Shown here one piece after another: positions 1 through 6,554 of a DNA stretch of 13,567 nucleotides. Source of the DNA: Flavisolibacter sp. (lineage in GTDB: Bacteria > Bacteroidota > Bacteroidia > Chitinophagales > Chitinophagaceae); the NCBI GenBank assembly GCA_013695175.1, contig JACDAZ010000320.1:1-13567 (forward strand), in the 5' to 3' direction. The notes beneath the pieces were generated by a model. The model was not told the origin of the DNA. It saw only the letters and a program-made list of their open reading frames with translations, and made no database searches. The position numbers and the translations under genes were made by a program. Every line of letters begins with the position of its first letter. Positions within the stretch are counted from its first letter, which is position 1.

Positions 1-111
1 ATTTTTGAAATATCTATACAACTACCCCAAAACGGAAAAATAAAAAAGAAAATACTGCTCTTAACAGAGGAACAAAGGCTACTAAATTCAATTTTTTATT
101 TTGGGTGTTAA
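1..111 (+). CDS. possible 3' end of an unrecognised gene (5' truncated)
   Basis: Frame 1 is open from the first base to a TAA at 109-111, giving 36 codons with no start needed inside the window. The peptide is rich in Lys and Ile and ends in a hydrophobic aromatic stretch (IFYFGC), and it matches no family I recognise. A hairpin terminator lies about 50 bases downstream, which would suit a + strand gene ending here. In AT-rich DNA a 36-codon open frame can arise by chance, so this is a weak call. Confidence 0.3.
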   Translation: MFEISIQLPQNGKIKKKILLLTEEQRLLNSIFYFGC

Positions 112-161
112 AATGCGGAAGTCAGGAGGAAACCCAGGTATTGAGATCTTTTCCATAAATC

Positions 162-184
162 AAAAAGGACTTTGTGTCCTTTTT
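162..184. terminator. bidirectional intrinsic terminator
   Basis: A 9-bp perfect stem (AAAAAGGAC at 162-170 with GTCCTTTTT at 176-184) encloses a 5-base loop. T runs follow on the + strand and A runs precede it, so it can work in both directions. It starts 2 bases beyond the response-regulator stop codon on the minus strand and lies downstream of the possible + strand gene end at 111. Confidence 0.75.
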
Positions 185-185
185 T

Positions 186-593
186 TTATGCTGCTTTTCC
201 GCACATTTCAAGCATTTGCCGGGCCACCTTTATGAGGTCATTAAAAAGCGGTGGCTTAATAATGTATGCATCTGCTCCTTTACTCAAACATTCGCTGATA
301 TTATTAATAGAGCTGGATGTGGAAAAAACAACTTTGGGAATATGCAAAAAACGTTCTTTACCGGAGATATTTTGTAATACTTCTACTCCATTTGCCTCAG
401 GCATATTGTAATCTAAAACAATCAGGCATGGAAGTTCCGTATCTGAAACCGCTGATAAATATTTTATAGCTTCCCTCCCATTAGGTACCACTCTAAATTT
501 TATTGAGGCATCAACTTTTTTAAAAGCTTCCTGAATAAGGTACTGATCGTCAATATCATCTTCTGCAAGTAGTATAGTTAAAGTGGTTTCCAT
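186..593 (-). CDS. single-domain response regulator (CheY/Rcp1-like receiver)
   Basis: A stand-alone receiver domain of 135 residues that should take a phosphoryl group from a histidine kinase and pass the signal on by protein contact, since no DNA-binding or enzymatic output domain follows. The acidic pocket is E11-D12-D13, the phospho-acceptor is D61 in LIVLDYNMP, the switch Ser/Thr is S91/T92 in VVFSTSS, and the conserved lysine is K113 in YIIKPP. All key receiver residues are present, so it should be phosphorylatable. The extra acidic residues after the pocket (DDIDD) and the YNMP motif resemble the small receivers often paired with phytochrome-type or hybrid kinases in Bacteroidota. No kinase gene lies in this window, so its partner is elsewhere. 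The ATG start leaves no missing N-terminal beta strand. A hairpin terminator follows the stop. Confidence 0.93.
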   Translation of the reverse strand: METTLTILLAEDDIDDQYLIQEAFKKVDASIKFRVVPNGREAIKYLSAVSDTELPCLIVLDYNMPEANGVEVLQNISGKERFLHIPKVVFSTSSSINNISECLSKGADAYIIKPPLFNDLIKVARQMLEMCGKAA

Positions 594-701
594 AAAGAAT
601 GAAGGCTGCTTATCTGGTATTTTTTTAAATGAATATTATTACGACAATTAAATGTAACTAATAGTTGCAATGAAGTATAAATAGTTATGGAAAAGAAGAT
701 G

Positions 702-773
702 TGGTCCCACCAGGACTCGAACCTGGATCTAGAGTTTAGGAAACTCCTATTCTATCCCTTGAACTATGGGACC
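702..773 (-). tRNA. tRNA-Arg (anticodon CCU)
   Basis: A complete 72-base cloverleaf on the minus strand. The acceptor stem GGTCCCA/TGGGACC is fully paired with discriminator A. The D arm is GTTC/GAAT around an 8-base loop, the anticodon stem is GGAGT/ACTCT with one G-U pair, and the loop TTCCTAA gives anticodon CCT. The variable loop has 4 bases and the T arm is CCAGG-TTCGAGT-CCTGG. It would read the AGG arginine codon. The 3' CCA is not encoded (the genomic sequence continues CAC), so it must be added after transcription. Confidence 0.96.
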
Positions 774-807
774 AATTTGTTATTCAGCAAAAAATTAAAA
801 AAAGAAG

Positions 808-815
808 CAAATTTA
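808..815 (-). promoter_or_regulatory. candidate -7 promoter box for the tRNA
   Basis: On the minus strand the sequence TAAATTTG matches the Bacteroidota primary sigma factor -7 element TAnnTTTG exactly, about 35 bases before the tRNA 5' end and inside the 54-base spacer after the desaturase gene. No TTTG -33 element is present at the usual 19-21 base spacing, so only half of the promoter is supported. Confidence 0.35.
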
Positions 816-827
816 TGAATTGCTATA

Positions 828-1874
828 TTAAACCATGTGGCTATTTTCCTGCATATTCAACACTCCGGGTACTGCAGACTTTTGTAAAAGGTCTTCATCA
901 GGCTTTGATTGGTCTGACAACAGCACCTTTCCCCTGTTGTTACGTATAATGCGGGAAAATAAAGACAACTCCCTGCTGAATATAAATTTTAGAAACAATT
1001 TTGTCCAGGAAGTGTGGTAGGCGAGGCTATTATAAAATGAAGGAGCACCATCTCTGATCATTGGCAGCTTATTCCAGGGAACAGAAGGAAAATCATGATG
1101 CTCATTATGATATCCTACATTAAAAGCTACTTTATTTAATACTCCATAATAACTGTAGGTTTCCTGCTCACCATGTGTAAGATAATGTTCCTGTATCCAG
1201 CGGGCACCCAATGGATGCAATCCTACTGAAAAGAAGAAACTTAAGGTTAAATAGGCAACTGCTTTAGGTCCTAAAAAAAACCAGACGGCTGCTACAAAAG
1301 CAATTTGTGTAAACCAGTTTAAAGCAATCCATTTATCAAAAGGTTTTATTTCTTTTAACCTGGCAACACGAAAAGCCTGGAAAAGAGGGTAGAAAAGAAA
1401 CCATATAACTTTTCCAATAAAATAGTTATTGATCAACTTTGCTTCCCACCTGTTTGGTAGATCTGCATCCAGTTCATGCACTCCCTGGAAAGAATGGTGT
1501 TTGATATGATAACGTTCAAAAGAAATGGCACTTGGGAAAACCTGGGGCACATTGGCCAATATGCCGGAAAGCCTGTTTGCTGAATGACTTTTAAAAATCA
1601 GTTTATGAGTACTCTCATGAATCATTACAAACAAAGCATGATCTATAAAAGCACCAACAAAATAAGCAACAACAAAAATTGCCCACCAAGCCTGCTCTGC
1701 TAGTAATCCCGATAGAGAAATTTGCATGGTTACAAGACAAACAATAATTACAAAAGAAACAGGATTTTTTCCTATCAACTGCCTTACCTGAGGATGCTGC
1801 TTTAAAATTTGTTTTGTTCTGTTACGATGAGGCTCCGGTTGGTTGGAGAAAATGAAATCTGTGCGTTTGTTCAT
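828..1874 (-). CDS. dihydroceramide (sphingolipid) delta-4 desaturase-like membrane desaturase
   Basis: A 348-residue membrane di-iron desaturase. Three histidine boxes are present: HESTH (H86-H90), HIKHH (H123-H127) and HNEHH (H256-H260). Two features go beyond a generic fatty-acid desaturase. The N-terminus (residues 5-40, with FSNQPEPHRNRTKQIL followed by a Pro and a conserved LIG) resembles the Lipid_DES domain (PF08557) that begins eukaryotic DEGS/DES1 proteins. The region around box 3 (GLHP at 218-221, ETYSYYG at 238-244, FNVGYHNEHHDFPSVP at 251-266) closely resembles human DEGS1 as I recall it. DES1 enzymes introduce the 4,5-trans double bond into dihydroceramide at the ER; here the enzyme would sit in the inner membrane, with hydrophobic segments near residues 39-58, 63-85, 155-167 and 190-215. 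About 30 C-terminal residues beyond 317 look like an extra tail. Substrate is inferred: a long-chain acyl or sphinganine chain. It is divergent from the TPR gene at 2015. Confidence 0.9.
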   Translation of the reverse strand: MNKRTDFIFSNQPEPHRNRTKQILKQHPQVRQLIGKNPVSFVIIVCLVTMQISLSGLLAEQAWWAIFVVAYFVGAFIDHALFVMIHESTHKLIFKSHSANRLSGILANVPQVFPSAISFERYHIKHHSFQGVHELDADLPNRWEAKLINNYFIGKVIWFLFYPLFQAFRVARLKEIKPFDKWIALNWFTQIAFVAAVWFFLGPKAVAYLTLSFFFSVGLHPLGARWIQEHYLTHGEQETYSYYGVLNKVAFNVGYHNEHHDFPSVPWNKLPMIRDGAPSFYNSLAYHTSWTKLFLKFIFSRELSLFSRIIRNNRGKVLLSDQSKPDEDLLQKSAVPGVLNMQENSHMV

Positions 1875-1988
1875 GCTATTGCAATTGGCAGACTAAAATA
1901 CTGGTTTATAACAAATTCAGGAAAATAAAACTTCTTTTCATCTCCCTCTATCCTTACCATTCACAAAACATTATGCTTCGCCTACCCT

Positions 1989-1996
1989 TATCTTTG
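1989..1996 (+). promoter_or_regulatory. candidate -7 promoter box for the TPR gene
   Basis: TATCTTTG is an exact match to the Bacteroidota TAnnTTTG element and ends 18 bases before the ATG at 2015. This supports 2015 rather than the upstream in-frame ATG at 1973 as the start, because the longer reading would contain the promoter. No TTTG -33 element is seen at standard spacing. Confidence 0.4.
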
Positions 1997-2014
1997 CTCA
2001 CTGTTATAAATCTT

Positions 2015-2668
2015 ATGAAGTTCTACAACTTTCTGATCAAATACCGCCTGCAAATTGGATTGCTGATGATTATTACCGGTATTATTTTAAATGTTACTAT
2101 TAGTGGCTTTTGGCCGGTCTTCCCTCTATATTTAATTGGTTTAATTCTCATTGCCGGACATTTCTTTTTTGGACCTCTTCGTCTTATCCAGGAACATTTG
2201 GAAAGCGGCAATGTAGAAGAAGCTGAAAAAGTGATAGCCTCTATTAAATACCCAAACCTTCTTTACAAACCTATACGATCTGTATTTTATACATTAAAGG
2301 GCAACATGGCCATGATGAAGCAGGACTATGATTCTGCCGAATTGAACATGAAAAAAGGTTTGGATCTGGGTATGCCCATGAAGGAAGCTGAAGGTGCCAG
2401 CATGTTGCAGATGGGAATGCTTGCCATGCAAAAAAATGATCTTAAAACGGCAGAAAAGTATATAAGGGAATCTCTTCGTAAAGGGCTGCCGGATAAAGAA
2501 AACCAGGCCGCGGCTTACCTGCAAATGTGCAGCCTGATGATGAATAAAAGAGAATTTAGAGCAGCAAAAGATTTTTTTAGAAAAGCAAAGGTTTTAAAGC
2601 CAAAAACACCACAGATAGTTGACCAGATAAAAGAAATTGAAAAATATATCTCAAGAATACCCGGTTAA
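2015..2668 (+). CDS. membrane-anchored tetratricopeptide repeat protein
   Basis: A 217-residue protein with two N-terminal transmembrane helices (about residues 11-29 and 33-52), then about three TPR-like helical pairs near residues 92-121, 128-159 and 165-196, each showing the A-x-x-x-hydrophobic spacing and small residues expected. The repeats probably face the cytoplasm and act as a protein-docking scaffold; the partner is unknown. I chose the ATG at 2015 because an upstream ATG at 1973 adds only 14 residues and lies before a promoter-like box. The last 18 bases overlap the 3' end of the convergent SRPBCC gene. No specific gene name can be assigned. Confidence 0.85.
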   Translation: MKFYNFLIKYRLQIGLLMIITGIILNVTISGFWPVFPLYLIGLILIAGHFFFGPLRLIQEHLESGNVEEAEKVIASIKYPNLLYKPIRSVFYTLKGNMAMMKQDYDSAELNMKKGLDLGMPMKEAEGASMLQMGMLAMQKNDLKTAEKYIRESLRKGLPDKENQAAAYLQMCSLMMNKREFRAAKDFFRKAKVLKPKTPQIVDQIKEIEKYISRIPG

Positions 2669-3175
2669 TTCTTTTTCTGTAAATATTATTTTTACTTCCT
2701 GTTTTTCAGGCCATTCACCAAACAGTTCATTGATCTTTAAGCTGCGAAAAGTAAAAATTTCATCCAGCTTTTTCTTTATACTTATTGAATGTGCTAAACT
2801 TCCAAACCATCCAAAAGGTAGCCGGTAATTTACAATATCAGTCATTTCTACACCATCACTGATAGCTTTAAAAATATGGCGGTGATGCCATAGCTTATAA
2901 GGACCCTTCACCTGATAATCTACAAACATATATCCCGGAATTACTTCGGCAACTTCTGTTTTCCAGGAAAGTGGAATGGAGAAAAGTGGTTTTACGGTAT
3001 ACGTAATTTCCTGCCCTTTAAAAATTTGTTTGGCGGGTGCAGTACCTTTTATTTTTAATTGGAGGAAAGGAGGAGTTATAGTCAATAAATTCCGGGGATC
3101 AGAAAAAAAATTCCAGGCCTCATCTATGGAGATTGGAATTTTATGAACCTGTTTTAAAACATAAATCTTGCTCAT
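2651..3175 (-). CDS. SRPBCC (START/Bet v1-like) family protein
   Basis: A 174-residue helix-grip fold protein of the SRPBCC superfamily, whose members hold hydrophobic ligands in a deep cavity. The family pattern is clear: FFSDPRNLLTITP near residues 24-35, MFVDYQVKGPYKLWHHRHIF at 83-102, then VEMTDIVNYRLPFG at 109-122 and a C-terminal helix with IFTFR at 140-144. The length is usual for a stand-alone member. An in-frame TTG seven codons upstream is a weaker start than the ATG at 3175. It is the last gene of a probable minus-strand cluster with the oxidoreductase at 3424-4491 and the microprotein at 3257-3373. Homologues are often found beside NAD(P)-binding oxidoreductases, so a shared lipid-like substrate is plausible but inferred. 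Its 3' end overlaps the TPR gene by 18 bases. Confidence 0.88.
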   Translation of the reverse strand: MSKIYVLKQVHKIPISIDEAWNFFSDPRNLLTITPPFLQLKIKGTAPAKQIFKGQEITYTVKPLFSIPLSWKTEVAEVIPGYMFVDYQVKGPYKLWHHRHIFKAISDGVEMTDIVNYRLPFGWFGSLAHSISIKKKLDEIFTFRSLKINELFGEWPEKQEVKIIFTEKELTGYS

Positions 3176-3200
3176 CTGCTGTTTATTATAATACAATCAG

Positions 3201-3215
3201 GAACATTTATTGTTC
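3201..3215. promoter_or_regulatory. candidate operator: inverted repeat GAACA-N5-TGTTC
   Basis: A 15-base interrupted palindrome with 5-base arms sits about 26-40 bases upstream of the SRPBCC start, in the spacer after the microprotein gene. The size suits a dimeric regulator site. It is short enough to be chance, and no regulator gene is adjacent. Confidence 0.25.
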
Positions 3216-3256
3216 ATAATAAATCCTCTACCCGCAATGATTTAAGAAAAACAGAT

Positions 3257-3373
3257 TTAGCAGTTTCCAAGCAGCCAATAAATTATTACAAATACTACAA
3301 TAGTCCCTAAACAACCACCACCAAATTTTTTTGCTCCATATCCGGCTATTATTGCTCTGAAAAATCTGTTCAT
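3257..3373 (-). CDS. 38-residue single-pass membrane microprotein
   Basis: A small gene between the oxidoreductase and the SRPBCC gene. From the ATG at 3371-3373 it reads MNRFFRAIIAGYGAKKFG, then a Gly-Gly-Cys-Leu-Gly turn and a strongly hydrophobic helix (TIVVFVIIYWLL, about residues 24-35), ending GNC and TAA at 3257-3259. The amphipathic basic N-terminus, glycine hinge and one transmembrane helix look like a genuine membrane peptide, and I believe similar short ORFs occur in Chitinophagaceae, though this cannot be checked here. Spacers of 50 bases upstream and about 80 downstream, all on one strand, suggest co-transcription with its neighbours. Function unknown; it could be an accessory subunit, a membrane tether or a toxin-like peptide. 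Confidence 0.65.
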   Translation of the reverse strand: MNRFFRAIIAGYGAKKFGGGCLGTIVVFVIIYWLLGNC

Positions 3374-3423
3374 ATGTTGAAGTTTAGGTTTTAATCTTAA
3401 AAAAGCATGCCACAGAATTTTTC

Positions 3424-4491
3424 TTAAAAACTATTATTATAAATCCTTTGTACCTGCGGCACCTCCAAAACAAGATCCGCTCCATAGACAATAGCAGGGG
3501 TTTGGTAACCTGCAAGAAATTTTCCTTCCAATATTTTTTTTGCAATGATTAAAGTACTGTGTATTGTCAAAGTATATCCCTCAGGTGTACGCAAATAAGC
3601 ACTCATTTTTTCACCTTTAGTATTTTGTACTTCTGCCCATACAAAAGTCTTTGCCTTTTCTCTCACATCATCCGCAGGACCAGGTTCGCGTTTCTTTATT
3701 AGCTTCTTTATATAACCCCGCACTAAAGAAGAACGGAGTAACCAATTAAAACTTTTTTGAAATTTTAGTACACGGTATAACCGGGGGGATATGCCTGTAT
3801 ACGTTTCAATATTTGGAATGCCTGTCGTAAAATATCCAGTTGAAATATCACCCCAGGGTATTTGCATAAAAAACAATCTTTTGTTTTCAAGTATCAACCA
3901 CATTCCTTTTTTGCCTAAGGGAACTTTTACAATTTTGCCCTTAATTCTTTCAGCACCACCTTCTCCAATTTTACTTGCCATTGTTAATGCCGTACCATGC
4001 GAAATTTGGCCACCAAGCGTAGCAAAAGCTATTTTTAATTCATTAGCATCCGGGAGTTTCTTTTTTAAAAACAATGCAAGGCAATCTGTAGGTACAACAT
4101 CAAATCCTGCCCCCGGCATTATCATAATACTTTTTTCTTTTGCCTTTTCATCATATTTTTTAAGCTGTTCAAATACAGCTATATCACCATTAATATCTAT
4201 ATAATGTGTTTTAGTTTCTAAACAAGCATCAGCCATTTGTTTTGCTGTATATTCAAAAGGGCCGGCTGCATGAACAACCAGTTGAACATTTTGCAGGGCA
4301 GCTATTAGTTGATCACTATCATTTAGATCAAACACCAAAAAAGAAAGATTATATTTTTTAGCTATAGGCTCAATGGCTTCTTTTCGACGGCCTGCCAGAA
4401 TGGGTTTCAAATTATATTCAGCTGCATAACGGGTTATCAATTCTCCTGTATAACCATTTGCACCATATAAAAGAAATGTATTATCGGTCAT
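3424..4491 (-). CDS. saccharopine dehydrogenase-like / trans-acting enoyl reductase-family oxidoreductase
   Basis: A 355-residue NAD(P)-dependent oxidoreductase. The Rossmann dinucleotide motif is YGANGYTGEL (G10, G13, G16), followed by AGRR at 33-36 (typical of NADP binding), AAGPF at 75-79, and the family signature GAGFDVVPTDC at 127-137. The architecture matches the saccharopine dehydrogenase NADP-binding family (PF03435) in the branch that includes mycobacterial trans-acting enoyl reductases and animal SCCPDH, not true lysine-pathway saccharopine dehydrogenase. A conserved C-terminal segment with TPEGYTLT (302-309) is also typical. The substrate is probably a lipid or acyl chain, by homology only. 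I chose the ATG at 4491: an upstream in-frame TTG would add 16 residues before the Rossmann strand. It heads a minus-strand cluster and is divergent from GH2. Confidence 0.88.
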   Translation of the reverse strand: MTDNTFLLYGANGYTGELITRYAAEYNLKPILAGRRKEAIEPIAKKYNLSFLVFDLNDSDQLIAALQNVQLVVHAAGPFEYTAKQMADACLETKTHYIDINGDIAVFEQLKKYDEKAKEKSIMIMPGAGFDVVPTDCLALFLKKKLPDANELKIAFATLGGQISHGTALTMASKIGEGGAERIKGKIVKVPLGKKGMWLILENKRLFFMQIPWGDISTGYFTTGIPNIETYTGISPRLYRVLKFQKSFNWLLRSSLVRGYIKKLIKKREPGPADDVREKAKTFVWAEVQNTKGEKMSAYLRTPEGYTLTIHSTLIIAKKILEGKFLAGYQTPAIVYGADLVLEVPQVQRIYNNSF

Positions 4492-4546
4492 ACAGGTAAA
4501 GTAACTTCTTTTTATTATGCGATGTAAGTCAAATTCCAAATGTCAG

Positions 4547-4556
4547 TGCTATAGCA
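4547..4556. promoter_or_regulatory. candidate operator palindrome between divergent genes
   Basis: TGCTATAGCA is a perfect 10-base palindrome in the 108-base spacer between the divergent oxidoreductase and GH2 genes. A second interrupted repeat, AGTA-N3-TACT, lies at 4569-4579. Either could be bound by a regulator shared by both genes; both are short and may be chance. Confidence 0.2.
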
Positions 4557-4599
4557 TGGCTTAATATTAGTATAGTACTTAGAAATTGGTTTTAGAAAT

Positions 4600-6441
4600 A
4601 TGGCTGTTTCTCATCCTAACTATGGTTTATCAAAAACAAAAGAAGATATTGATTTAGACGAAGATCAGTTTATTAATCCCCTGCCAAGAGCGGTTTTAAG
4701 ATCAAATTCATTTATCTTATTAGATGGCGAATGGAAATTTGAATTAGATAAAGATGATCAGGGAATTAGGGAGAGCTGGCATCTTGGTCATAGTTATTCC
4801 TACACTGCAGATTGGCCCGGTTCCATTGAAGATCATATGATTGATGCTAAAGGAGATAATCCGGAGAACAGGTGGACAGATAAAATTGTTGCCTGGTATG
4901 AAAGAGATTTTCCACTTCCTGAAATTGTGGAAGAAAACGATGAACCACATTCTTTGATACAGTTAACTTTTGGTGCATGTGGATACGAAACTATGGTTTG
5001 GCTAAATGGAAAACTGCTAAGAACTATAGAAGGCGAAACAGTACATACGGGAGAATACACTTCTTTTTCATATGAGCTTAATCCCTTGGACTTGCGTAAA
5101 AACAACCGTTTAACAGTGAGAATAGCAGATACCATGGATGCTGATATACCAAGAGGCAAACAAGAATCGCATGTATATAAACGTGGAGGTATATGGTATC
5201 AAACTCACACTGGTGCTGTTAGAAGTGTATGGCTGGAAACTGTTGAACGAAACAGGCTTCGTTCACGCGTAGGTGTTGTAAGTATTGTAGAAGATAATAT
5301 TGTTCGGTTTAATCTTACAACCCGCATTCATGATCCTGGAAATTATATCATTCGATTAAAAATTTATAATCAGAACGGCGATGATCATGAACTTGCAGCT
5401 TCCGATGAATTTGCCATAAAGCTTGAAGAGGGAGAAAAAAAACAACGTGTCGTAGTTGAAATACCTAATGCATTACACTGGTCTCCTGAAACTCCTCATT
5501 TATATAAACTGGAAGCGGAACTGGTTGATGAAAAAGAACATACTGCAAGTATTGAAACACATTTTGGATTAAGAAAAATAGAATCAAGAGGATGCTGTAT
5601 TTATTTAAATAATAAATCAGTTTACCTGGATGGCATTTTATATCAGCCTGGTACAGCAAGCTATGAAGAAATAAAAAAACATATGGTTGCAATGAAGAAG
5701 TTAGGTTGCAACCTTGTTCGCATACATATTGCCGGTGTTGATCCCAGGATATATAATCTTGCAGATAAAATGGGCATGCTGCTTTGGGTGGAAGTGCCAA
5801 GTCCCCATTCTTCCACGCACAGAAGTCGTATGTTTCATAAAGAAGAATTGGAGCGTATGTTAGCTTTGATAGAAACACATCCCAGTGTTGTTATATGGAG
5901 TCTTTATAATGAAGACTGGGGCGCACAAGATATTGCTACCAATGATGCAACAAGAAAATACATTATAGATATGTATCACTTCATGAAGATTGAACATCCC
6001 CAATTCCTGGTAGTGGATAATGATGGATGGCATCATATATCACATGAAGGAAGATTGAAATCTGATATACTTACAGCACATTTATATACACCTGATATTA
6101 AACGCTGGAAAGAACTTTTAGATGCTATGGTAAGTGGTAAGATTGAAGGTGTAGCTGCTTTTCCACTTGTAGTAGGAGATCCCTTTTTTTATCGAACACA
6201 GGTGCCTTTATTAGTAAGTGAATGGGGAGGATTTGGTTTTGAAGATTATGGCGGTCCAAAGGATGCAGAAGGCAGGGCTGATTTAATAGCTGAATTTAAA
6301 TCAGAGTTAAGAAATCGACCCATTGCCGGAGATGTATATACTCAGGCAACAAATATTGAAGATGAACGTAATGGTCTTATAGACTCAGATACAGGAGAAC
6401 TTAAAGTTCCGGAACTGATATTAAAATCAAAACAGATTTAA
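4600..6441 (+). CDS. cytoplasmic glycoside hydrolase family 2 enzyme
   Basis: A 613-residue GH2 protein with the usual order: sugar-binding jelly-roll domain (about residues 35-215; LDGEWKF at 41-47, WYERDF at 99-104, GACGYETMVWLNG at 125-137), immunoglobulin-like domain (about 218-325, ending FGLRKIE) and a TIM barrel (about 330-600). The predicted acid/base is E438 in SLYNEDWG and the nucleophile is E541 in LLVSEWGGFGF; both are intact. The length matches beta-glucuronidases (about 600) rather than LacZ-type enzymes (about 1,000). The bond cleaved cannot be fixed from sequence: galactoside, glucuronide or mannoside are all possible. There is no signal peptide, so it should work in the cytoplasm on imported oligosaccharides or on glycoconjugates. 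No SusC/SusD pair or sugar regulator is nearby, so it does not sit in a recognisable polysaccharide utilisation locus. Confidence 0.93.
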   Translation: MAVSHPNYGLSKTKEDIDLDEDQFINPLPRAVLRSNSFILLDGEWKFELDKDDQGIRESWHLGHSYSYTADWPGSIEDHMIDAKGDNPENRWTDKIVAWYERDFPLPEIVEENDEPHSLIQLTFGACGYETMVWLNGKLLRTIEGETVHTGEYTSFSYELNPLDLRKNNRLTVRIADTMDADIPRGKQESHVYKRGGIWYQTHTGAVRSVWLETVERNRLRSRVGVVSIVEDNIVRFNLTTRIHDPGNYIIRLKIYNQNGDDHELAASDEFAIKLEEGEKKQRVVVEIPNALHWSPETPHLYKLEAELVDEKEHTASIETHFGLRKIESRGCCIYLNNKSVYLDGILYQPGTASYEEIKKHMVAMKKLGCNLVRIHIAGVDPRIYNLADKMGMLLWVEVPSPHSSTHRSRMFHKEELERMLALIETHPSVVIWSLYNEDWGAQDIATNDATRKYIIDMYHFMKIEHPQFLVVDNDGWHHISHEGRLKSDILTAHLYTPDIKRWKELLDAMVSGKIEGVAAFPLVVGDPFFYRTQVPLLVSEWGGFGFEDYGGPKDAEGRADLIAEFKSELRNRPIAGDVYTQATNIEDERNGLIDSDTGELKVPELILKSKQI

Positions 6442-6554
6442 AAATGAAAAATCCCGGGACAATAAATTGAGAATATGCAGCTTCAGGTAAATGATTTAGT
6501 TTCAAGTAAGAATAGATATAAGCTGGGTATCTATTTTTAAGTGTAATAATAACT

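Noticed and set aside
2651..3196. Longer SRPBCC reading from 3196
   Set aside because: It starts with TTG and adds only seven residues; the ATG at 3175 fits the family N-terminus.
3791..4204. 137-codon plus-strand open frame
   Set aside because: It lies wholly antisense to the oxidoreductase, which has clear conserved motifs; the plus reading has none.
3424..4539. Longer oxidoreductase reading from 4539
   Set aside because: The extra 16 residues start with TTG and precede a Rossmann strand that is already complete from the ATG at 4491.
5465..5878. 137-codon minus-strand open frame inside GH2
   Set aside because: Antisense to a well-conserved GH2 region; Cys- and Tyr-rich peptide without any recognisable domain.
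6442..6554. Short ORF of 21 codons between GH2 and the Omp85-like gene
   Set aside because: Too short, no signal or hydrophobic character, and no family resemblance; the region more likely carries the promoter of the downstream gene.
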